In this document: positions 10,307-21,638 of the stretch, piece after piece
Position numbering within the stretch: position 1 is the first letter of the stretch
Layout of the letters: every line of letters begins with the position of its first letter
Source: Berberis thunbergii
Taxonomy: Eukaryota; Streptophyta; Magnoliopsida; Ranunculales; Berberidaceae
NCBI GenBank assembly: GCA_003290165.1
Contig: QNQO01000548.1
Location: 583,632-647,631, forward strand
Direction of reading: 5' to 3'
Length of the DNA: 64,000 nt
Notes under the pieces: model-generated
The model's input: only the letters and a program-made list of their open reading frames with translations
What the model was told of the DNA's origin: nothing
The model's database searches: none
Made by a program: the position numbers and the translations under genes

Positions 10307-13253
10307 TGAAGGCTTTCATTCTACAGTAAGTTTTGGTGATTGTTCCATTGTGAGGGTGATGGGAAAGGGTGATATTGAGATAAGAACCAAGAATGGTTTT
10401 GTAGAAACAATTTCTAATGTCCTTTATGTTCTTGACTTGAAAAGCAATTTGTTAAGTGTTGGTCAATTACTAGAGGAGCTATTGTTGTTGTGCAAATGAG
10501 TTCAAACAAGTTGTTTCCATTGAAGATTGAAAGTGTGCAATCTTGTTTGGTAGCTGAAGTAAAAGATCCTTTTTGGTTGTCGCATTTTCGTTATGGCCAC
10601 TTGAGTTTTGGTGGATTGAAGATCCTCCAACAGAAAAATATGGTGACAGATTAGTATTCCTTCCCAAGTTTGTGAGGAATGTGTTGTTGGCAAACAACAT
10701 CGTTATCAATTTCCCCAAGGAAGTCATGGCGAGCAAAAGGTGTTTTGGAGATAATTCATTCCGATATTTGTGGCCCAATAACACCATTTTCTAATGGAGG
10801 TAAAAGATACATAATTACCTTCATTGATGATTATACTCGAAAAACTTGGGTTTATTTTTTACAGGAAAAATCAGAAGCTTTTTGTGAATTTAAAAGCTTC
10901 AAGGCTCGTGTGGAAAATGAAACAGGAAACACCATTAAGACCCTCCGAATAGATCGTGGTGGAGAATATTGCTCAACCAAATTTGAAGTTTTTTGTGAAG
11001 TTCATGGCATTCGAAGAGAGCTGACAGCTGCTTATACACCACAACAAAATGGCGTATCAGAGAGGAAAAACATAACCATCCTCAATATGGTGAGAAGCTT
11101 GTTGGCAAGAGGGAGAATTACAAAACCTTTTCGCCTGAAATAGTAAATTGGAGTATTCACATCTTAAACAGAAGTCCTACATTTGCCGTTCAAAATATGA
11201 CACAAGATGAGGCTTGGAGTGGAAGGAGACTAGCTATAGATTATTTTAAAAAATTTGGCTGCATTGCTTATGCACATATCCCGGATGAGAAAATGAAGAA
11301 ACTTGATGATAAGGGGGAAAAGTGTGTTTTTCTTGGTGTTAGTGAAGCATTCAAAGCGTATAAATTTTTTAATCCACTAACCAGAAGATTGTGACCAGCC
11401 GAGACGTTGTTTTTTATGAGGAAAACACTTGGGATTGGAATAGGCATCAACCTACACAAGTTCTTTTTTACAATGATTCAGAAAGAGAACCAACTCCAGC
11501 AGCCTTTATGCCTGAAAATTCATCAGAAGCAACTCCAACAGCTGCTGAAATTTTGCCAACAACAGCAGAAGCTACTAATACAACAACTCAACCTCTTCCT
11601 CGTATTTAAAAAAAAGCCCGCATGGATGAAAGACTATGAGGTAACTGAAATTGAAGATCGAATCACTCATTTTGCTTTATTTTCAGATTGTGATCCTACA
11701 ACTTTTAAAAGTGTTGTAAAATAAGCAAAATGGTAGAAGGCAATGGATGATGAAATTGACGCCATTGAAAGAAATGATACTTGGGAGTTGACTGATCTTC
11801 CGAAAGGGCACAAAACCATTGGTGTAAAATGGGTCTTCAAAACAAAACTAAAGGAAAATGGTGAAGTTGACAAGTATAAGGCGCGTTTGGTAGCTAAGGG
11901 ATATAAGCAAGAATATGGGATCGATTATACATAAGTTTTTGCTCCCATTGCAAGACATGATATAATCAGATTGGGGATCGCATTGGCGGCACAGAACTCA
12001 TGGCCTATTTTCCAGCTGGATGTCAAATCGGCATTCTTGCATGGAAACTTGGAGGAAAAGGTATATGTAGAACAACCTCTTGGTCATATTAAGACTGGAA
12101 ATGAGCATAAAGTGTATAGATTAAAGAAAGCTCTTTAAGGATTAAAACAAGCTCCACGAGCTTGGTATAGTCACATTGAGGCTTATTTTTTTGAAAGAAG
12201 GCTTTCACAAATGTCCATATGAGCACACACTTTTTGTTAAAATTGGAGATAAGGGGAAACTGCTCATTGTTTGCTTATATGTAGACGATCTTATATTTAC
12301 TGGAAATGATGGTGTCATGTTTAAAGAATTCAATAAATCTATGATGGTTGAATTTGAAATGTCTGATCTTGGTATGATGCATTACTTCCTTGGCATATAA
12401 GTAGTGCAATCAGCTAATGGGGTCTTTATTTCCCAAAAAAAGTGTGTGCGAGATATTTTGGACAGGTTTTGGATGAAGGATTGCAATCATGTAAGAACTC
12501 CAACTGAGTTTGGCTTGAAACTAAACAAAGATCATGAAGGGAAGAAGGTGGACAACACACTTTACAAGCAAATTGTTGGCAGTTTGATGTATTTAACTGC
12601 AACAAGACCAGACATAATGTCTTCTGTGAGTTTAATAAGTAGATATATGGAGAATCCAATAGAAATGCATTTGTTAATTGCAAAGAGAATCCTTCGTTTC
12701 TTGCAAGAAGCTAGAGATTTTGGGTTGTTCTACAAGAAGGGTGAAAAGTTAGAGTTGTTCGGGTTTATTAACAGTGATTATGCAAGAAATCAAGATGATA
12801 GAAGGATCACTTCGAGCTATGTTTTTATGTTGGGCAAAGGGGTCGTTTCATGGTCTTCTAAGAAGCAACCAATTGTCACATTGTCAACTACAAAAGCTGA
12901 ATTTATTGCTGCAACAGTTTGTGCTTGTCATGTTATATGGTTGATAAGAATTCTTGAAGAGGTACAGTTCAAACAAGTTGAAGCTACTAACAGTTTTTTG
13001 TGACAACAACTCATCAATCAAACTCTCCAAGAATCTTGTGCTACACGGAAGAAGCAAACATATCGATGTGAAATATTATTTTTTAAGAGATCTCAGCAAT
13101 GATGGAACAATCAAACTAGTTTATTGTCGAAGTGAAGATCAAGTTGCAGATATACAAACCAAGCCTCTCAAGTTGGCAACATTTGTGAAGTTGTGTGGTC
13201 TACTTGGAGTTTGTTCACGTGCTGCCGTAAAGGAGGACTTTGCAGAGGGTTGA
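10307..13253 (+). pseudogene. pol: Copia 1 Pol: integrase, reverse transcriptase, RNase H
   Basis: Integrase core is visible at 10,755-11,075 (IHSDICGP, then FIDDYTRKTWVYF, then NGVSERKN), with the chromosomal-joining Asp and Glu residues in place. The reverse transcriptase spans about 11,740-12,400: KWVFKTKLKENGEVDKYKAR, QLDVKSAFLHGNLEEKVY, and the intact catalytic YVDD (YVDDLIFTGND). RNase H follows at 12,404-13,253, ending HIDVKYYFLRD...VADIQTKPL. At least five stops (for example in 'GIDYT*VFAPIARHD' and 'KKAL*GLKQAP') and several frameshifts break the polyprotein. Relative to family members only point decay is seen; the domain order is complete. Confidence 0.88.
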
Positions 13254-13295
13254 TTTTCTTTTAAACTAATTTCTACAGATTTCAGTTTAAGGGAG

Positions 13296-13438
13296 TGATA
13301 TTAATGTAATTAATACAAAATATATCCCTTAATTTATAAATGTTAGTGTTTCGATAATTATGTTTTATTCTAATTATTTCATTTTCATGTCTTTGTAGGA
13401 ATTTGAGCGTGAACAGTGAAATCACATTAAGGCGACAA
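13296..13438 (+). repeat. Truncated 5' LTR of the nested gypsy element
   Basis: About 143 bases match the start of the 3' LTR at 18,191 (AAATATATCCCTTAATTTAT against ATAATATATCCCTTAATTTA, and TGTCTTTGTAGGAAT in both). After GGCGACAA the two copies diverge completely, so about 1.7 kb of LTR is missing. Confidence 0.8.
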
Positions 13439-14677
13439 ATACATGTTATTGCATTTGAATCAATAACATGTATTGCATCAAATACATGCTATTGCATTTG
13501 AATACTTGAATCATCTAGTGATTCATGGCTGCTTAGGAATAATGTAAGAAGCTGCAGCCACATATTCTCCATATTGATGTTAGTTCCTCTGGTATGGTGG
13601 CATGATAATTTCCAAATTCTGTTTGACTGAAAAAAATTATAGAGCTAAACTTCATATATACAATGGTAAACTATATCTGTGCATTATTTCCTAATGTCTT
13701 AAAGTGAGCACATCAAAATTAATTAAATATTTCCTCACAAAAAATACTAGACACGTCTATATCAAGCAATTCAAATCCTGATTCCTAAAGTAATCTTATG
13801 TTTCACATAAAAGAATACCATTCTTTCTGGAATGGCATTTTCTAACTTTCATGTTTATGAGAACACATGAAGCATGAATTTTTACAGTTTTCAAGTTAAT
13901 GTTCCTGTTCAAATAATCAAATTATTGGGTTGTGGAGCTTTGATTGGTTCTCTAAACTAGCTCTTCTCTGAGGGAGACAATAAATTTTGTGCATAGTAAT
14001 ACTACAGATGCAGAATAAAAGCCTAGTTTATGCATAATAAACAAAAAGGCACTTCATGTTTATGTTTCATGATGTTTAAACTGGTGGAGAAGCTTCATTA
14101 TCTTCTTCTTCTTCACATTGAACATAGTTTTACAGGCTCGTATAATTTTTTTATCTCAAATACATGCAAAGATCTTAGGGAACATAAAAAGAAGTCGTGA
14201 GAAATAGCATGTAAAATTGTTATATGTCTAAGTGGATTACGGAATACAAAACAATCAATTTTATCTTTGTTTCAGGTATGGATGCTCAAGTATCATATGC
14301 ATTTCATTCTGAGAGGAAGCTGCATCCAGAAAAATTCAAAAATATGTAGCACATAATCTCAGCAGTTATGATGCAATTGTTAGATCAAAACTTTTATTTT
14401 AGCATTGGATGTCTATAGAATCTCAAAGCAAGTCTGGATGTGTTGGAAAATCATCCTTATTAGAATATATTTTTGGGTATCCTTGCTTGCTGCGATTATG
14501 CCTTTCTGGTAAGATACTCTTCATTTCTTATAAGTAGTTTAAATATGTTTGTAAAATTTTTATGAAAGCACAACACTATTGTCATTCTCGTTATAGCTTT
14601 TGGATCATTTTCCAAAATGTTTTCTATTTTATTTTTCCACTAGTGTACTCATACTTGCATTATGTATTTTCCTATAG

Positions 14678-15226
14678 TTATTCAGGGATATCTTTTGTTG
14701 CATCTGTAGTCAAGGGAACACAACTCCATCACCTACCTAGTTACTGTGTTCGATCATCTACGACCGCTGGAGTGGTATTTGATTGGTTCAGCGGTATTGG
14801 GACGATCGCATTTGCATTTGCTAGCCATAGTGTAGTGTTAGAAATACAGGCTACAATTCCATCAACTCCTAAGAAACCTTCAAGTAGACCAATGTGGAAA
14901 GTGTCACACTTGCATATTCAATTATTGTGGTTTGTTACTTTGCTGTTGTTTTCTCTGGCTACTGGGCATTCGGTAATCTTGTAGAAGATGATGTTCTTGT
15001 CTCTCTAGAGCAACCACGTTATCTCATTGCAATCGCTAATCTTATGGTGTTTGTACATGTTCTGGGAAGTTATCAGGTAAGAAAAGTCTAGTTCTTTATT
15101 TTTATTTTTTTCAGAAAAGCAACGGGATGTTAACTATATATTTGCTCTGGTTGTGTTACAGGTCTTTGGAATGCCTGTATTTGATTTAATAGAATCCTAT
15201 CTAGTACAACAAAGGAAATTCACCAT
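14678..15226 (+). pseudogene. Fragment of a lysine/histidine transporter (LHT-type amino acid permease)
   Basis: LHT proteins are plasma-membrane proton-coupled amino acid permeases of about 440 residues. Exon A (14,678-15,076) contains the highly typical segment [20 protein letters not shown], preceded by TTAGVVFDWFSGIGTIAFAF and followed, after a one-base frameshift near 14,897, by [20 protein letters not shown] and FVHVLGSYQ. It ends at a GT donor. Exon B (15,162-15,226, after a good AG acceptor) continues VFGMPVFDLIESYLV, the expected next residues. N-terminal and C-terminal thirds are missing. It sits inside the CACTA remnant, so it is a captured fragment with introns retained. Confidence 0.88.
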
Positions 15227-15228
15227 TA

Positions 15229-15345
15229 TGTCTGAAAATCAAGGACAAACAGGTGAAGCATCTAAAGAAGAGGTCACTCAGGTGAAGCATCTAATGACGA
15301 GTACATGTTCCAGGGGTCTAACTATGCAGCTGCAAATGGGATAGG
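15229..15345 (+). other. Unrecognised exon-like stretch after the LHT fragment
   Basis: The LHT reading frame continues into MSENQGQTGEASKEEVTQVK with a short internal duplication (CAGGTGAAGCATCTAA at about 15,250 and 15,280). It does not resemble the LHT C-terminus. It may be a third captured piece or filler; I cannot assign it. Confidence 0.3.
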
Positions 15346-15870
15346 TATGACTAGTCGTTCTTTGTTTGATTCAAGTCTTTTGATTGCTCCATTCCTTTTT
15401 TTTATTTTTAGCATTTGATTGTCTCTATAGTTCACTAGTTCAGTGCCATGAAAATTTTGGTTTCTTTGTTCATTTAAAATTTTTGCATTCCTTGTTATAA
15501 GAAAAGAAAAAAATAGATTTGAGTTTGATACTTCTTTTCAAATCCATTTATATATTGCTCACCAGTCATAACTTCCATGTAGATCATCTATTCCATGTAG
15601 ATCATCTCTGTCTTCTCCATATTTTAGGTAATCATTGATCAGATGGGATATTTTAAATTATTTTTTTATCAAAACACTATGTTTTAGATTAGCGCGTAGA
15701 CACTGATTCACTGTGCTAGGTTTCTTTCATGTCTTTTTTACATTTCTACACCAGAACATCCTCAACTATGTCTTCTCCATGTCTTTGTTTCTGCAAGTAG
15801 TATTTCCTTGATAGATTGTATTGGCTAAGAACATTGTTTTCAACTCTAACTAGAATGAATTTTGTTGTAG

Positions 15871-16304
15871 GGATTATTTTAGAAATTCACTCAAAGAAGC
15901 AAATCCAGACAAGAAGGGTATTGCAGTGGTAATATACACAATCTCTACACTTAGTTTTAAAATTTCTTGTTGTTGTGTGTACATTTGATAATACTCTTTT
16001 TTATTTTATTATAAATTGAATTAAAGATGGAAGTGTATGAGTGATGAGGTATGTAGATAAAGCTTATGTGTTTTAAGTTTATTAAGTTAATCGGTTTGGA
16101 TTCTGAAATGGGTGATTTACGCTTGTGGCATAACAGGAGAAGCAACCTTATTTGGACAGACATAAAGAGCTAAAGGCAGAGTATGAGGAGATTGTTGCGA
16201 AACTCAATGACAATGACGATGATAGGGAAGTAATTGATAATGAGAATGAACAAGGAGGAGAGGGTGACAAGGAACAGGGTGAAGATGAAAAGGTAGAGGA
16301 ATGA
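15871..16304 (+). pseudogene. Fragment of an HMGB (HMG-box) chromatin protein gene
   Basis: HMGB proteins bend DNA through an HMG box and end in an acidic tail. Exon 1 (15,871-15,928) encodes FRNSLKEANPDKKGIAVV between AG and GT signals, the start of helix 1-2 of the box. A short block near 16,027-16,050 reads RWKCMSDE before a GT, matching the conserved KWKSM turn. The last exon (16,137-16,304) reads PYLDRHKELKAEYEEIV and then an acidic tail rich in Asp/Glu to a stop. The order matches plant HMGB7/NHP6-like proteins, but the region before the box is missing. It shares the CACTA remnant with the LHT piece. Confidence 0.82.
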
Positions 16305-16383
16305 TAGATAGTTTTAATGAAAAAGGTAATTTTCCATTAATTTTGTTAATGAAATTAATATAAGTAATTGTCTGTTATGTCAG

Positions 16384-16491
16384 GCCATTGTTCAAGCTCG
16401 GGTGGGGAGAAATGTGGATGGCATGGACCTCAATCTTTATCAGCAATCTCTGCAACTCCTACGGCAGTTTCAAGCTGACCATACAAGCTAG
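16384..16491 (+). other. Exon-like stretch of unknown origin
   Basis: After a CAG acceptor the frame reads AIVQARVGRNVDGMDLNLYQ and ends at a stop after about 35 codons (16,491). Clean splice signal, open frame and native-looking stop suggest the last exon of another captured gene. I do not recognise the family. Confidence 0.4.
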
Positions 16492-17027
16492 CCAACATAT
16501 AACTTAGTACACTATGTATGAGGATGCAACATAGACAGGCCTAAATATATGGTCATTACCGTAGAAAATTGTAGTTTGCTTTGAGTTTATTTGATATTGA
16601 AGGAGGTTTCAGCAGATGATATGAGATTAGAAAATTCACTGTCTATTTTTCCGTCCCAATGACAAATTTTTATTTTTTATCGATGCAAGTTGAGGTGCCT
16701 AAAAATTGTTTTTTTTAGGTATGCTAACAGAACCGGCGCTTTTAAAGTGTCGCCAAAACAGTCTTTTGCGGCACTTTAAAGCGCCATTAAAAATGTTTTC
16801 ATACATGTTTGTTAACATAACCGACGCTTTACAAGAGCCGCAAAAGGTCTTTTCCAGCGCTTTATAGCGCTAGTAAAAGGGTATAAATACGGCGTTGGAG
16901 TTGATGTATCCATTTCTTTGGCGGCACTTATACAAGCTTTTCCGGCGCTTTATAAAACGCCGTTGATGATCTAAACCGACACTTTTTCCTATATACCGGC
17001 GCCGGTAAAAATGAATCTGTTGTAGTG

Positions 17028-18190
17028 ATTTGCAGCCCTTTGAGCCTTTAAATAGACTTTTTCTTTGCTAACCCCATCTCCATTACCTACTCCAGTTATG
17101 GAGTAATATTCCATATTAGTTTTATCCTTACCAAATGTCTCTGAGAATGTGTATGATTGATATATTTTTGAAATTGTCAAATAAAAAAAGCCGAAACTAA
17201 ATATTCCATGAACCTCGGGACTGAAACGTTTCATTGTGCAGAAGGGGAAAGCATGTCGTTGATTTTATAAAAAAAAATTGATGTTTCGAAGAAAAAATAT
17301 GAAGAAGAATTTCGAATGAAGAAAAATTAATGGTGTACAACATTGGTTTACTCTTCAAAGTCCCCACGTGTTTATTAACGGGTGTATCCAATCTCAGAGA
17401 ATTTTTGCATACATTTTTTTCATTCTTGTTAGCCAAAATCTTAGCCTCATTTCAACCTAATAAATGTCTAATTGATGTTAAGTAAAGGTCTGGTTCATAG
17501 ACGTGAAAATTAAATAGACAAGAATTATGGAGTTTGATTCAACATTCTCAAAGTAATTGATATTCCTGTCCATGACATCATATTCATTTCATTCTTTTAA
17601 AAATTCGTTTTTCATGATTATTATATGTGAGATGTTTATGTTTCCATAATTTATTCTCTTTCTCATATATAAATTGAATGATAACTAACCAATCTATGAG
17701 TGATTCATTTCTGAGTAACAAGAGAGATTTGTAGTCGAAGCGTACTATCCAAAGGTTATCTAGTTGTATCTTTACTGAGAAAAAAGTTATGTTGACAAGG
17801 ACATGCACACACACACTTCGAGTTGAGAATAATTGATGAAATTTATTTAACCTTTAGGTACTATTAAATCATTGTTAGACTCTTTGATATATTATTTAGA
17901 CAATGTTAATTGTTTTCTAGAATTTTTGGCAATCAGATGATTACTCTGAGGATAATAGATAGAATGATCAAGTTACCATATTTTGAAAATTTATTCAGTC
18001 ATAATGTTTGTGGGTAACATTTCTGAAAACCCTCACGAGACTATAACTTGTCCACTATAGGCAATCTAGGGGTTTAAAGCCTTGTTGCATGTTTAAGGTA
18101 AGTGCAAACGATGATTCCTGTGAAAGTGAGTTAGAATTTTATTTTTATTGTTTTGCTCGAGGACTAGCAAAATATAGGTTTGAGGGTATT
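17028..18190 (+). other. Gypsy 3' non-coding internal region and polypurine tract
   Basis: AT-rich, no coding sequence. It links the CACTA end to the 3' LTR. The segment CAGCCCTTTGAGCCTTTAAA at 17,033 and the GA-rich stretch at 18,150-18,190 resemble the region between pol and the 3' LTR in plant gypsy elements. ORFs within are short and unsupported. Confidence 0.5.
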
Positions 18191-18863
18191 TGATATTCGC
18201 GTAATTAATACATAATATATCCCTTAATTTATATATGTTAGTGTTTCGATTATTATATTTTATTCTAATTATTTCGTTTTCATGTCTTTGTAGGAATCTG
18301 AGCGTGAACGATGAAATCGCATTAAGGCGACAATTTGAAGAATGATCAACTGGTTGATTCTAGTGGTAGTACAAAGTAGCGGGTCACATGTCTAAACCTA
18401 ACCCAAATAAACCCAGGTCTACCTAATTTAACCTAAGCCCAAACCCAAAAGTTGACCTAGAAACCCAAACCCAACCTAGGAGAATAGATAAAACCTATTT
18501 GTAGTCTTCATCTCTCCCATTTCCTGGGGCCTCCTCTTCCATGTTTTTTTCTCCTCCTTTTTTAGCCACCCCGCCAATCCACCCTGCCGGCGATCCTCGC
18601 TCGATAGGAGGACCGACAGCGACCTCACCTCGCCATCGCCATTGTCGCCATCTCACTCGTCGTTCCTGTCGTAGACCACCTTCACAAACATAACATCATC
18701 ACGACTTCATCCCCTGTTTCTTCCTCACAACACCACCGTTTCTCTGTTTCGCAACAACCCAACCATCCTCATTTCCCTTCCCTGACGCAAAACACGACCA
18801 CCAACATCACCACCATCAGAGCCATCACCATACCAGCTGGCCACCAACAAAACCCTGCACATC

Positions 18864-20417
18864 CAGTGTTCTAAAAAGTGCTAGGCGGTGGGCTGGCGGT
18901 GAGCAGGTGCCTAGCGCCCAGGGCCCTAGGCGGTTTTAGGTTTTGTATATATAGATTGATAAAAGGACAATCCAATATAGATAAAATTCAACAACCGTAC
19001 AGGCAATTTTGGGGCATTGCATACGGCTCCACAATGGGATTTTTTCCCTTCCACGTGAAAAAAAAAAGATCTATTGGATCCAGAAATTATCCGCCCATTT
19101 AACATCCTTGCTTTTGGGAGAGTGAAAAAGGAGTATGATGATTTCGTTGCTTCCGTGCTTTGGTTATTTGAGAATTTAACTCATATAAGATCGAGCAATC
19201 CCAAAGTTTCTTTTTTTTAGTACTCTTCGATAACATAAATTTGGCAAAATCATTTGTCGCGTGAAACCAAAAATATTTGCGACACTAAAATGAATTGTTG
19301 AGAGATATTCAGAGGTATTCCTTGATCGAAAAGATATTTGTCTAAGCCAGCTCCTCCGATACACAATCTCACGTTATGAAAAACCATATGGGTATGTTCA
19401 TACCGAATTGGCACAAACCAACCCATATAGTAGAAGTGAAAAAAAAGAAAGAGAAAAAAAAAGAAGCAAAACAATTAAGTTTGAAACTCAGTTTTTTATA
19501 ATCTAATTTCCTTAGAAGACAAAGAGGTTTGATAAAGATCGGTCCCGGTCTAAGAAATATTACTATTTCGACAAAATTACTATTCCATATTTGAAGCTTT
19601 CTTCGATAGGACCATTCAAAGAAATAGGAATAAAAAGATATTATTCATTCCTTTACTAAGCTAAGACTTAGAGTGATAGATCTTTGTTTGATCTTTTTTT
19701 TTTTTAATATCTTTTTGCCTTGGATTGATACTAGGACACACATAGAATCTCCAAAATTTGGTGTGCAATTTAATTTGACTGAAATAAATAGATTTTTCCA
19801 ATTGGGAATTGGGGTTATACAAACTCGGAGCTAGAAAGGGAGGTACTTTTTAGATTAAAAGTATTCCGACGGGGGTAACTAAGGTTAAGTTCATTTTCTA
19901 TCTACAATATAATAAAGTTAAGCATAATACCTTATCAATTACATCCAATTTAATGCCAAGATACATATGCAAAATTTAAAAACATGAAAAATTAACAATC
20001 ATGAACAAAATTTATTGAAACTCATATGACTGAAGTTGGTCATGATGGGTACTTTACACAAAGTTGAATTTGTGGACAAATATCCAAACCTACTCATTTA
20101 TTTTTCTTTAATTTGTATGAATAACCTCAGTCATGTTTGATAAAATCTACATTACTAAAATTGGTACCGACGGATCCTTTGAGAATTCCATTAAGTAATC
20201 ATTTTTGCTACATTTAGACATATACTGAATAAAAAATAATAAAATTGTTTATTTTTAAAAAAGAGGAAAGAAAAATAAAATAAGAACACAATCAGCCTTA
20301 ATTAAAAAAAACAAAAAAAAAACTTGCCCAGGCTGCCTAGGCCTCCCAGAACCCGCCCCGCCATTAATCTGGGTGTTTTTCTACCGCCTAGCGCTTAGGC
20401 CAATTTTTAGAACACTG
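18864..20417. mobile_element. hAT-superfamily element with perfect 8-bp target duplication
   Basis: Inverted termini CAGTGTTCTAAAAA (18,864) and TTTTTAGAACACTG (ending 20,417) match perfectly over 14 bp and continue imperfectly with GCTAGGCGGTGG against CTACCGCCTAGCGCTTAGG. TGCACATC flanks both sides (18,856-18,863 and 20,418-20,425), the 8-bp duplication typical of hAT. No hAT transposase is encoded. The interior is AT-rich and differs in texture from the GC-rich LTR around it. Confidence 0.92.
18993..19028 (-). ncRNA. Group II intron domain V-like hairpin inside the hAT element
   Basis: On the minus strand the 36-nt stretch folds as AGCCGTAT / GTACGGTT (outer stem, with the AGC triad) around GCAAT / ATTGC, the layout of group II intron domain V. 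The terminal loop is 8 nt (GCCCCAAA) instead of the usual GAAA tetraloop and the bulge is CT, so it is not canonical and probably decayed. The surrounding AT-rich sequence, including a minus-strand open stretch at 19,250-19,474 with VRLCIGGAGLDKYLFDQGIP, could be plastid or mitochondrial DNA captured by the transposon. I could not identify the organelle gene. Confidence 0.45.
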
Positions 20418-21638
20418 TGCACATCACTGGCTCCACCATCACCAGAACTCCTTCTTCATCTCTCTTCGTTCCCTCCCTCCCATTGCAATCTCCCTCTCTT
20501 CTCCTCCCGTCGTAATCTTTCTCTCTTCTCTCACAGAGCAACAACAAGATAGGGGATCACATCATCCATCACCGCCATGAAACAGAGTCTGCAGCCAACA
20601 CCTCGCACGACACCGTCTAGCCACCACTTCGCATCCAACTCTGTCTCCTCCTTCCATCTCCCGTCCTTCCCTCTCTTTATCTCTGATTTCTCTTTCTCTC
20701 GCAGGTTCAGCAAAGAAGAAAACGCAGCAGGGACGAAGGAGCTTGATGAAAACGAAGACCAGGGGAAGTTGGAGGTAAACCAATTGTTTTTTTTCAAACA
20801 GTAGGCTATTTTCACCCAGATTTCTGTCTGAGCCACCAAAGTCCACCAGCAGCTCTTTCTCGTGTCGCGTGTTCGTGCAGGAATTGATGGATTCCACCTA
20901 TACCAATGTTGTGACATCATCCACCATGATCTTCTAGACCCCGCGTTGAGGCGAAGATGAAATCACAGGGTTTCCTAGAATTTGTTGTATTTGAATTTAT
21001 TGTTTTCTATATGCTTGAAAATTAAACACAGTTGATTTTTGAATTTCAATAATTTGCTTTCACCGATTATATCCGGAATAATTATCTAAACTAATCGGTA
21101 GTTAGAAGTTCCTTTTGCTGATATTCAAAGCCTGCTTTAATCAATTAATTTGAATCTGTGATTGTGTGTGCCGTAAGAAGACATTCAATGCTAGGGGTTT
21201 AGAATTAGTTAAAATAAACTTGTGATTGTGTGTGCCGTAAAAAGACATGCAATGTTAGGGGTTTATGCTTTTGCTGAAATCAATTGCGAACCAAGATTAA
21301 TTTGTAGGTTAGTCGTGTTGATTCTCGAAAACAATAATTTTGATTACACAAATCTCGAAGAACCTGTGGTGGATTCGATGTCTCGGTCTACTCTCCTATC
21401 ATCTTACTAGTTTAATTTTAGTTGTCAATGTAATTATCTTAATTTAGTAATTTTCATCTGCAACCCCCAACTATAAATTAATTTAAATAAGTCTTAGAAT
21501 TCGACTGTCTCGTCAATCCTTGTGGGATCGACCTGTATTTGCCACTGTCTACAAGTTAGACAGTCGTGCACTAGCGGTATTACAAATAGGGTTTATTAAC
21601 TTATTAATTTAAGTTAATAAAATCTTCATCAGGGAGGG

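Larger units (their letters stand above)
13439..17027 (+). mobile_element. CACTA element remnant carrying host gene fragments (right end only)
   Basis: The right terminus reads ...TGAATCTGTTGTAGTG at 17,027, whose complement CACTACAACAGATT is a CACTA-type inverted repeat end. Inside it (about 16,720-17,015) lie subterminal repeats built on the palindromic word GGCGCTTTATAAAGCGCC, typical of CACTA transposase-binding arrays. No CACTAC left end is found back to 13,439, so a deletion probably removed it with the gypsy interior and most of the 5' LTR. The body holds LHT and HMGB gene pieces in plus orientation. From 13,439 to 14,280 the sequence is AT-rich with short direct repeats (ATGTTATTGCATTTGAAT) and no gene. 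Confidence 0.7.
13296..21631 (+). mobile_element. Nested Ty3-gypsy element inserted in the copia 1 purine tract
   Basis: The insertion starts TGATATTAATG at 13,296 and ends CTTCATCA at 21,631. GGGAG flanks it on both sides (13,291-13,295 and 21,632-21,636), a perfect 5-bp target duplication. Just before the 3' LTR, the stretch around 18,150-18,190 (CTCGAGGACTAGCAAA ... TTTGAGGGTATT) resembles the purine-tract context of plant gypsy elements. No gag or pol survives: the interior is replaced by a CACTA remnant, and the 5' LTR is cut to about 143 bp. Confidence 0.85.
18191..21631 (+). repeat. 3' LTR of the nested gypsy element, split by a hAT insertion
   Basis: Starts TGATATTCGCG and ends CTTCATCA. 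Without the 1,562-bp hAT insertion it is about 1.88 kb. It is the inverted relative of the two LTRs at 3.9-7.4 kb: shared landmarks are CTCGCTCGATAGGAGGACCG (18,598), the TTGTGATTGTGTGTGCCGTA pair (21,156 and 21,218) and TTGTGGGATCGACCTGTATT (21,519). The GC-rich middle contains ORFs at 20,531-20,920 that I regard as non-genic. Confidence 0.8.

Noticed and set aside
13291..18331. Small LTR element bounded by the 143-bp matches at 13,296 and 18,191
   Set aside because: The flanks of that pair do not form a target duplication, while 13,291 and 21,632 share GGGAG exactly. The matches are the starts of a longer gypsy LTR.
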